DNA from: Panaeolus papilionaceus
Lineage: Eukaryota > Basidiomycota > Agaricomycetes > Agaricales
Direction of reading: 5' to 3'
Length of the DNA stretch: 64,000 bases
NCBI GenBank assembly: GCA_015501605.1
Contig: JADNRZ010000014.1
Location: 1 to 64,000, forward strand
In this document: positions 55,454-64,000 of the stretch, in pieces
Layout of the letters: every line of letters begins with the position of its first letter
Numbering within the stretch: the stretch's first letter is position 1
Notes under the pieces: model-generated
Seen by the model: the letters and a program-made list of their open reading frames with translations, nothing else
The model's database searches: none
What the model was told of the DNA's origin: nothing
Program-made: the position numbers and the translations under genes

Positions 55454-56115
55454 TTATGAGGACGAAGAACCGGCTTGACCAATTGAACTAGGTGGCCTTG
55501 AACCACCAAAGGCAGGGCTAATGTTGAGGTAAGCCGAGTTTGCACTCTCGCTTCTACCTCTAGGTCTACCAGCGAGGGAAACATTGACAGGTGTTGGTCG
55601 CTTTGATGCTAGAGAAAGGTCGTCTTGAGCAGTTCTGGCAAAGAAGTCGTCTTCTCCTTCATAAGGCGAAGAAGACGCGTTAATCTTGAATAGAGAGACG
55701 CTTAGCATTTTAGAGAAATAGAACAAAGATGTCAGCTTACCCATTGACCGAGAACATCTGCTATTCGGGTTGCCTCCTCTGGGGTAAAAGTGCCATTAGA
55801 ACCCTTTTCTGAATGTAGCTTGAGTAGTTCGCTCAAGGTACGCTTCCCTCCCTTCCCATTTTCTCGGAGGTCATTCTTTGTTAGTGAAGAATAGCGAGAA
55901 GATCTTCCTGGTGTCTCGTCTGCCGGAAAGACTATTGAATTTCTTGGAGTAGTCATCACTGCGTGAATTGAGGCAGTGAAAGGTACTGAGTTGGCAGTTC
56001 CGGGCTCGGTGGAGACGGAAAGTGAAGACGAGTCGATGAGTAGGGAACGGTCCCAGTCGTCTTCAGATTGAGAACCAGTTGAAAGGGAAGAAAGGGAACG
56101 TTCAAAGTCGGGCAT
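55454..56115 (-). CDS. Unknown-function protein, 201 aa, two exons
   Basis: Exons 55741-56115 and 55454-55684 on the minus strand, intron 55685-55740 (GTAAGC...CAAG). Start at ATG 56115 (MPDFERSLSSL). The N-terminal half is Ser-rich and acidic. The helical core KRTLSELLKLHSEKGSNGTFTPEEATRIADVLGQWIN spans the intron and is followed by SSPYEGEDDFF and a Ser/Pro/Arg-rich tail. The core looks strongly constrained and, from memory, is shared among basidiomycetes. No known domain. Its 5' end faces the gene at 56604 (divergent pair, 488 bp apart). Confidence 0.75.
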
Positions 56116-56603
56116 AGCTAACAAAAGCCTGTCTTGTTGGCTGGTGGTCGTGTCGTGGTCGTGAGTGAATAATGGGTTAGACTAACAAGAATAGCAGATC
56201 AACAAGAGATTGTACAAATCAATCAAAACAACACGGACGCGTTCCTCATTCTTCAACACTCAGCACTCCTCAATATTTTATTTTTACTCTCTATTTTATT
56301 TTTATTTCTCATTCATTATAAATTAAGTCTACATCGTTCTCGTTGAATCTAAATAATTCTAGTTTTTATTTGTAATAATATGAGTCATCCCCCCGATTTG
56401 CGGTGTCTGGGGTCCTATAAAGCTGTGTTATGAACCAGCTCAGTCACAGTCTTTGAAAGCATGGGAATTGAGCGAAGAGAGCGATAGACTCAAGTCTCTT
56501 TTCTTCATGAGCAGTCAAAGTTAAAAAGGATCTGTTCTCAATCTAACCTGCTCTATATTCTATTCTATCTGTGACACAATATAGTCGACAGTCAACGACA
56601 ACC
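56116..56603. promoter_or_regulatory. Shared upstream region of a divergent gene pair
   Basis: A+T-rich tract near 56275-56370 between the two divergent start codons, likely the promoter of both. Confidence 0.45.
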
Positions 56604-58768
56604 ATGGCGAGCACTGTGTTTAAACATTACCCAGTTCAGTATCACCACCCACAGCAATTTCACCAGCATCCTTACCAGCAGCAACGTTCGACGCAACAGT
56701 CAAACTCTAGACAGTACGGGGCGACCCATACTCCCACGAAGTCTACCTCTCAGCAGCCTCAGCAACCCCAGCAACAGCAGCAGCAACCTTGGGTAGCTCC
56801 ACCTTTTGCTGGCCCACCTCCCATACCTCAGGGTTACGCTGTCAACCCCCAACAATGGCAGGCTGGCTTTTGGCAGTATAATCCTGCTTATAACCCAAAC
56901 AGAGCTCAGCCAGTGGCAGCTGCACCTCAGCAGCAGCAGCAGCAACAGCAACAGCAACATGCTCTCTGGCTTCCTAGTAATGCATGGGCTTCCCGCGCCT
57001 CTCAACAACCTCAAGCACAGCAACAGCAGTCCCACAATCCATACAAGCGTCAGGTAAAACCACCAAGTCCTGAATATCTCGCCACAAAGCTTTCAGATAA
57101 CCCTCTGGGTTTGTCAAACATGATCCCTGCGTATGTTTTTCTTTTATCTTTATTGTCATCGCTTAAACTGATCACTTTTTTCTAGCGAGGAGTTGGAGAG
57201 GCAGAGAGCTGAGGCAGAGGCTGAAGCACAGGCTGACGCTCAAACACCTTGGATATGGAAACCAAGGAGTCTAGATGACGAAGACGGTGTCCAAGAGAGT
57301 GCTCCCTCGAGAAAGAGCACTGATCCTTCATCGGACCGTCGTGGATCTTTTACTGCCAAAGTAGACCTGCAACCTACTTTCTCACCCAGTATCGTCCGTA
57401 CTCCCAATCATTACAGGAATGATTCAACCCCTCCACCTGCCTATTCATCCAAGCCAGGTTCTCGTACCTCAATAGACTCCTTATCCAGTCGGTTTGGTCA
57501 ACTTTCGACGTCAACGACGACCCCTACTCCCCTCTCCAGGCACTCGTCTATGCCTGCGGGTATGTTATCTCAATCATCAAACAATCTGTCACCGACAAAG
57601 CCCGATTTTCCTCCTCCACCAATGCTCACCAGCCAACTTTCCGATGAACCAGATAGTATTTTAAGTCCTTTGGTTCTATTCAATAAGCCGATGCCAAAAA
57701 TCCAACCTTCGTCATCTCAACCAAGGCCTCTACGTCAGCACCACACCCAGCCGGTTATCAGCACCAGCAACGGTCTTGTCACAATCCCCGAGAGCAATTT
57801 TGGATCCAGTAGGACGTCCACGCCGAAGCACCCTGGGAACCCTGTTCATGCGAACAGCATGCCAGCGATCCCCACATACTACACATCGCCATCCTCATCT
57901 TCCGTCTACGCTCCCGTAAATCCACCGCCAGGTCCACCTCCCCAATCTTTCCCAAAAAGAGATTGGGATGCCGACAGGATCAGACACGATCCCCAGTCCG
58001 AAAAGGACAAAGAGGACCGGGAACGTGCCCACATCGGCTTGGGTTCCCGACATACCCTCGCTTACATCGATGCACCTGCCACCGCAGCTCCCACCTATCA
58101 GCAACAGTATCCACCACGGAGCTACCGTTCCCAACAGCAATCTGCCTCACCCACCTCTCCATCGCCCCGAAGTGCCGCTCCTTCGCGCTCTTCTTCGCGT
58201 CAGCCGTCCCCGATCAGAAGATCAAGTAGCGGAAGTACGTACACCAATACCCCACCCAGCAGCAATCCCTCCCCACTCGCCTCCTCCGCATCATCAATAC
58301 CCAAGATGGCCAACCCCTTGCCTCAACCCCCACAGCCGTTCGGTGCCTCTCACGGCTCCAGTCATACTCAAGTCATGCACATCACATCTCCCACACCCAG
58401 AAGACCTGTCGTGAACCCGCAGCCTAGTCCGCCTGCCGTCAAAATGCCCTCTAATGCCTCCAAGCGAGTGCGCAGGGGCTTTTGGAATCGACGAGGCGAC
58501 CATCTTACTGAAGATGGTTATGTCATTTACGCTCCTGATGAGTACAAGTTCCCGGAGGAACTATCCACTTACCCTCTCCCTACGGACGGATACCAGGACC
58601 ACACCTCCATGTGGACCCGCTTCTGTCTACGACCAGAGCTGCCGGGCAGCGCTCCTGGCAAAAATGGCGAGCCACCCAAGTATCCTTATGAATCGGTGAG
58701 TGCATATTTTATCCAACAATCTCTGCGAGATCTTAATTTTTTCTTTCCAGTTCATCAAATACATCTAG
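56604..58768 (+). CDS. Gln- and Ser/Pro-rich protein with conserved C-terminus, 684 aa
   Basis: Exons 56604-57130, 57186-58695 and 58751-58768 with GT-AG introns, all in frame (2,055 nt). Start in CCATGG. The N-terminus is Tyr/His/Gln-rich with poly-Gln runs (residues about 55-65 and 110-120). A charged helix follows (ELERQRAEAEAEAQAD), then a long disordered Ser/Pro region. The last 80 residues look folded: RRGFWNRRGDHLTEDGYVIY, FPEELSTYPLP, MWTRFCLRPELPG, YPYESFIKYI. The final exon codes only FIKYI and the stop. Composition suggests a regulatory or scaffold protein; no known domain, so this is a guess. Confidence 0.8.
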
Positions 58769-61700
58769 ACGCCCCTCCAACACCCATTATCTCTCATACC
58801 CCCATGCATCACGGTCATCGATATGTCGCATTCGGAATATTCACGTCGAAAATCATTCTCATTCATGCCCCCTTCTCTTTTCTCTTTTTCATTATTTCCT
58901 TTACTACCCCCGATACCGCCTTCCCGTAATACCCCAACCAATCAACCAACGACCGTACTTCCACATCATCACATTTTGGTTTGATATGATTTTGAACGAT
59001 AAGCAATTTTTCTTTTCAAGACATACGTATACAATCTGTAGCCTCACCTCCATTTTTTTTTGACATCATACCCCCCATTTTAATTATTGGCTCTTGGTCT
59101 CGTCCATGTTTTCCTTATTTTTTCCTTTTTGTCTTCTTTGTGCAATAGTTTCTCTCTTTTTTCCTTTTTCGTCTCTTCTTCTCTTTCTCGTTTCTGGATG
59201 GCAGCAAAGGTGTAGGATATATTTTTTCAAATCTCCTCTGCCTTCTCCCGACTCCTTCGGTACTTCATCTTTCTCTGATTATCTCTGCCTCGCTCGACCC
59301 GCAACAAATTCAATGGGTCGCATCACTGATCGCATTTCATAAACAATGCCATATCTATCTATTCCAGTAGCTTTCCTCTTTCATGCTCATTTGTCTTCCT
59401 CTCTATCTCCTCTGTCGTCTCATTCCATCTTCTCTCTACTTACTATCACTGTCTCTTCTTCTGTGTTTGTTTCCTTTAGCCTCTTCCGTGACATCGAAAT
59501 GTATAATAGCAGTGCTCTCGTTTTAATAATTTATGGACTGTTTCTTGTTCTCATTAAAAAACCGACTGTTTCAACCTAACCAGCCACTCCACAAAACAAA
59601 AGGCAAGTCAAATCAAGCAAGTCAAGTGGACAAGGTCTGATTAGCATCGTGATCCCAATTCCGCATTCCGTTCAATCACGAAGAGTTGAGTTCTTAATGC
59701 TGCCACAGGCCGCGTTTGATGTGCTGAACAGGATGGATGAGGTGCGCTAAAAACAGCACACCACCGCTCTGAGTCACGAGTTCATTGATGAACACGTCGT
59801 TTCCGAGAGAACCATAATCAGTTCAACTGGTTCGAGTTCTAATTGCAGGTGGGCGTTGTCCATCTTTGATTGGGTATCCATCTCACCGCCCACTTGCTGT
59901 ATTCTCGTTAAGCACGCCCACCCACCGTCAACGTCTTGTGAGGTGGGTAAATGCAGTTGAAAAGCCACGTTTTGTAACATAAATCCCACTATCCACCCCC
60001 ACCACTGACACGTTTTTGGGCCCACTTTTCCTTTTCCAGTCTTCAGCTTCATAGACGAATGATGAAACACGAGCTTATTTAAATTGACTACACAATATTG
60101 AGTGTTTGGTAGACAGGCGTGCAAGTCTCTTTTTACTTCCATGCGGGGGTGACGCGACGCCGCACGCGCAATGCGCCCTGCGCATGCGGTTAACTGACCA
60201 TTCCGTTTCACTGATGTGCGCCACACAATGAGGACCGTGGGCGTCATTGCGATACACCAACGCCGCCGGTATCCGACGGTCACCAATCTGCCTGCCCGCA
60301 TTCTCGTTATGCACGGCGGTACGGATGAATTATACCAGGACCCCTTATGGATCCCTGCATTGCTTGTATTCCACTTCGCTCCGTAGCCGGACTCACGATA
60401 AATTATAATTATGAACCGGTTCCGATAACCTTTCAACCCTTCATTCTTTCATTCATTCTTTATTCCTTCATTCATTCATCTTGTTCATTGCTTGTTTATC
60501 GTCTGCATTACTTACATTAATGATAGTCAACTCTTCAAGACCCTTCCTTGTACTTACCCCCTGCACACATGCACAGACATCGCTAATGGTAACCGGTGTC
60601 CTCGCTAATGTTCCCCACACCTCGCATACAAAACGTTTGACGATATGTTAACAGCGGCCGCAGGCGTCAAAGAAAGATACCCAGCAGCAGGTTTTTGAAC
60701 CCTCGATACGATAATTACAGCCTCAATCGTCGTACCCAGGGCCCAGGCGCTGTGAACCGCGTGAGGGAGTGTTGTTGTCTGTGGCGTATCTTCTTGAATT
60801 CGACAACTAACAAGAACTGAATAAAGGCACCAGATTTGGATAAGGCCACAAACGTTCAAAACAAGAAACAGACCTACGGTGCGAGTAAAGTCAACAAGAA
60901 CCCCTTGCCCTACTTACCCACTTCGTTATGCAACTCACAAGAGCTAACAGAACCCCTAAAACAGCTCGTGAGCTCAAAATGTGCTAGAGTGAAAGTGCAA
61001 AAGTGAATGAACGAGGCACCTAGACCCTGTTTAGTGTCTAGGAAACCATGAAGTACCACCACGGTCGAACATGATCGGGCAAACGCATGAGTGCATATTG
61101 GATTGAATGGATGAAAATAGTTTGAACGCTTACCATCTTTTATTGACAATTGAGGATGCAAACACTGAACAGGGTACATGGTATTTACCCATGGACCCAC
61201 GTCTGCTTTGAGGGTGATAACCCGCGGAGCGCTGAGTTGTTTCTGCGTTGACTTGGTTCGTTTGGCAGATTCCTGAATCCTGTACATCAACGCGATTCCC
61301 AGTCCGTGCAAGATGAGAAAAGGCGAGAGACCGGAAGTAAAAATGGTACCTGCAAGGTGCCTTTCTCCCCTTGTTCAAAGACGTAGACACAGAGAGGCGG
61401 AAGAACGGTTCCGAATATCATCGTGGCGTCTATAATCAACGCAAGGACAAAAATAAAGCCAGTGTCGCGTTGAAGAGTTCAAGTTCCGCACTCGTAAAGT
61501 GCGAATGATTGAAAAACGTTGAACAGAGGATTGGTTTGAAGACTGAAGAGGAAATCTGCAAGGGCATGCATGGGATGAGCGGTTCCGAAAACGCCTAGTT
61601 TGTCGAAGCCACGAGGTCCAATCCTGTATCGGAAAGCAACTCAGCTCCTCGGAATCAGATCCTGAAAATAACACGAAACACTGTCAAAGAGTCAAGACAA

Positions 61701-62950
61701 ACGAAATGTCGACCAGTAGCTTGAGCTCAAAATCATAGGCGTAGAAACAGAGATTTGCGATTGACGTAAGTTTGAACGTTTGGCTGAGAAACACGACATC
61801 TGAGTCAAAATTACTGTGCAACATGAGAGAGCCAACCAGAAAGACCCTTCGCCCTCTCTTCTAGTGCCACGCAAAGCTGAAGTTATTTTTCGACCTGTAA
61901 AACTACGGTCGAAACATCCGAAGGTAAAGCCCAGAACCCAGATCCATAGCAAAGAAAATAGCAGATGTGAGTAACCCGGCAAGCTGAATAGTAATAGCTG
62001 GCGTTAGACAAGCTGTAGACCATCGTCCGAGAGCAAGAGATATGACTCGACCTCGCGGGAGTGTGTTTGGTCGACGTGCTTCAAGTGTGAAAGTTAGCAG
62101 CGCCCATAGTCCATTTCTGGGATATTGAATGCATGACTGCGTCCTTTGAGTGGAGTTAGCAAATGGAAGAGTCTCATTGGCCAGTGGTCGCCAAAGATAG
62201 ATCTAATTTTTTTGAAGGATGAGCTAAATGAAACGAATGAGTACAAAATGACTCTGCAACTCACTGGTGCACATAGTGAAATAGGACACAAACTTAGAAA
62301 AAGAAATTTGTACCCTTTCTGTGTTTCTGAGCATTCTGTGTAGCATACATCATCTATTCATCATAACCCTCAAACAGTAGGACAAAAGCACACGAAATGG
62401 ATAAACAAGAACACCACAAACATGACGCAAAGCACACGAGGCTAAATGTTTCATCTCGGCGTTTAAACCCGCAGCTTGAAATAGACACTCGGGATCTTAT
62501 CTGTCAGTTGGAGCTCAGTGCATGCAGTGGACTGGCTTTAAACAGAAACTGAGAAACAGCTGTCAATTTCTCGTGTTTAATAATAATAGATTAGGGTGTC
62601 CGAGGGCATGGTAGCGAGAGGTTGGTGAAGCGCAGACTGTAGTATTTGGACCTGTATTGGTGTTTGCAGGTTCAAGTATTGAACTCGTTAATTAGTATTG
62701 CAGGCAGTGCTGGACGAGTCAGAAAAGAGATGAGTGAGGCCCGAAATTGACCAGAGTGCAAGGCAAGTAATTGAATAGTTCAGAGAGCAGTGCAATCGAG
62801 TCATTGTAGAGCATTAAAACAAACAGAGGACCAACAACTGCACAAGAAAACAAGATTAAGCAGTAACATTGATAGAGAACATGATGGTTCAGTTCAAGTT
62901 TTAAGAATAGGAGACGCGGCGCGACTTGTGATTTACGATATCGCGATCAC
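58769..62950. other. Long intergenic region without supported genes
   Basis: 58769-59600 is pyrimidine-rich and may include the 3' UTR. The minus frame at 59774-60436 and the short frames at 60600-62000 show no motif, intron pattern or plausible composition. Real non-coding or small genes cannot be excluded. Confidence 0.45.
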
Positions 62951-63082
62951 GTGTTTGATGTTGAAGTCCATCCAAGTCTTGGGTTTGAAATTCTGTCCCT
63001 TGTTTCCATCAACGACGACGACGACGACGACCAGGAGTACCATTTAAGTATTTGTAGTGGTTGTTATAACAAGATAAAGGAA

Positions 63083-64000
63083 ATGGCGGAGAATATGGCC
63101 CCGACAACGCGAACAATGAACGCGGATTTCTCCATTTTGGACCATAACAACAATAACAACGACTCCACTCTTTCGACATCATCCAACTTTTTTCCCGCCA
63201 CGGATCATCGCCCAAGCAAGAGATTGGATTTAGCTGCTATTGCAAGGTCAAAGAGACAGAGCACATCGCCTATGAAAGACAGGAACCAGAATCGCCAGGA
63301 AGAACAAACCGGCCACTTTGATTTGTTATCTCTCGATAACCCCATGAAATCTCGTTTGCAACTTGTCAGTCCACCACCAGAGGAAGACCTTGCCTTTATG
63401 AGGGTTGCTGGCAACTCACATTCAGTCAGTCTTTTTTTAATACCATTTTATCTCGTTTGTTATCGATTTCTTCCTTTTTCTAACAATGGGTTCAACAGAG
63501 GTCAAACAGTACTTCGACTAGCTTCACCCCAAGTACTAAGAAGACACCTTCAAAGTCATCAACGAATCCAAAGAGAAAGCGTAACACTCAAACCTCTTCA
63601 CAAGCTTTCAACGCGATAAATGGAGAGTCTTCAACTCAAATGGATCCAGTGGAGGCCACACCCAACCCCAAACCACGAAAGCAGGGTCGTCATGTTCGCA
63701 TTCAATCCATTGACTCACCCACTAAGCCCGCTTCCTCTGGTGCATCAACGACCTCCAGCGGCTCTAAGAGAAGTCCTGCAGAGCCTACTACACCATCCAG
63801 GTCCAAGCCAAAGAACCTTCTTGTTCAATCACCTCATGTGAACAACCCAGAGGCCGACTATCTTCCACCTCTCCCTGCTCTCGCACTGACCTCAAACCCA
63901 GCTCGTCGCGCTGTTCTTGGCTCCCGCAGACGCAGTGCAACCCCAATACCTCACTATGAGCCTCCTACCGACGTGTTCACGCCTCCCCGTCAGGTCTTCA
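63083..64000 (+). CDS. Ser/Pro-rich basic protein, N-terminal part (runs off the window)
   Basis: Start proposed at ATG 63083 (MAENMAPTTRT). Exon 1 runs to 63424, a GT-AG intron covers 63425-63498, and exon 2 stays open to the window end. It is low-complexity Ser/Thr/Pro sequence with basic clusters (NPKRKRNTQ, PKPRKQGRHVRI, SRRRSATP) and many SP/TP sites, suggesting a nuclear phosphoprotein. Residues near the edge (YLPPLPALALTSNPARRAVLG, YEPPTDVFTPPRQVF) look more conserved. No domain identified. An upstream in-frame Asp repeat (GAC) at 63015-63033 could belong to a longer N-terminus. Confidence 0.65.

Noticed and set aside
59774..60436. 220-codon minus-strand ORF
   Set aside because: Composition is irregular, there is no motif, and the region looks intergenic; not enough support for a gene.

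Overview
The window looks like nuclear DNA of a mushroom-forming basidiomycete (Agaricomycetes). The evidence is short 45-60 bp GT-AG introns, Ser/Pro-rich predicted proteins of basidiomycete style, KDZ-associated CxC cysteine-cluster proteins, chromodomain Ty3/gypsy elements, Helitron and Tc1/mariner parts, and one interrupted tRNA-Asp. The species cannot be named from the sequence. About 40 kb is transposon-derived; host genes are clear only from about 17.6 to 29.8 kb and from 53 kb to the right edge.

Layout. 1-493: 3' part of an LTR. 494-3413: a minus-strand APE-type LINE cut at both ends. 3414-5669: a 2.26 kb foldback element, almost entirely a palindrome. 5670-6650: tail of a second gypsy element plus its LTR. 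7.4-7.85 kb: a Tc1 relic. 9.9-14.7 kb: a nest of TIR elements, including a hAT-like MITE with an 8-bp target duplication, a CCCTAGGG-palindrome element and a TGGAA-rich element, ending in a truncated Helitron Rep gene (14.7-17.3 kb). 17.65-29.8 kb: an island of intron-rich genes (JmjC-like oxygenase, several lineage-type unknown genes, an F-box/nucleotidyltransferase-like gene). 29.9-35.2 kb: a CxC6 fragment cut by an LTR, A+T-rich DNA and MITEs. 35503-37100: a Tc1 element with intact transposase, TIRs and TA duplication.

37408-52839 is a young gypsy element (minus strand, TSD CACAC, near-identical LTRs). It contains three later insertions with their own footprints: a 302-bp solo LTR (TSD GTTCC) in integrase, a second foldback element in reverse transcriptase, and a 5,141-bp TIR element (8-bp TSD TCTTGTTT) in protease. 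That last element carries a GRF-like zinc-finger gene and a CxC5/CxC6 gene, and no classical KDZ transposase is visible in it. I infer that the CxC5/CxC6 protein may itself be the transposase.

53-64 kb is ordinary host DNA: histidinol-phosphate aminotransferase, tRNA-Asp(GTC), two conserved-looking genes of unknown function, and the start of a Ser/Pro-rich gene running off the window.

Shared themes. Nearly every in-frame interruption in the LINE, both gypsy elements and the CxC gene is a TGA, mostly where the surrounding motif suggests Arg; this fits CGA-to-TGA decay of methylated CpG. The large gypsy looks self-primed: its 13-nt primer-binding site is complementary to the predicted mRNA 5' end. 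Its LTR also carries several TGAGTCA bZIP-type sites upstream of the TATA box.
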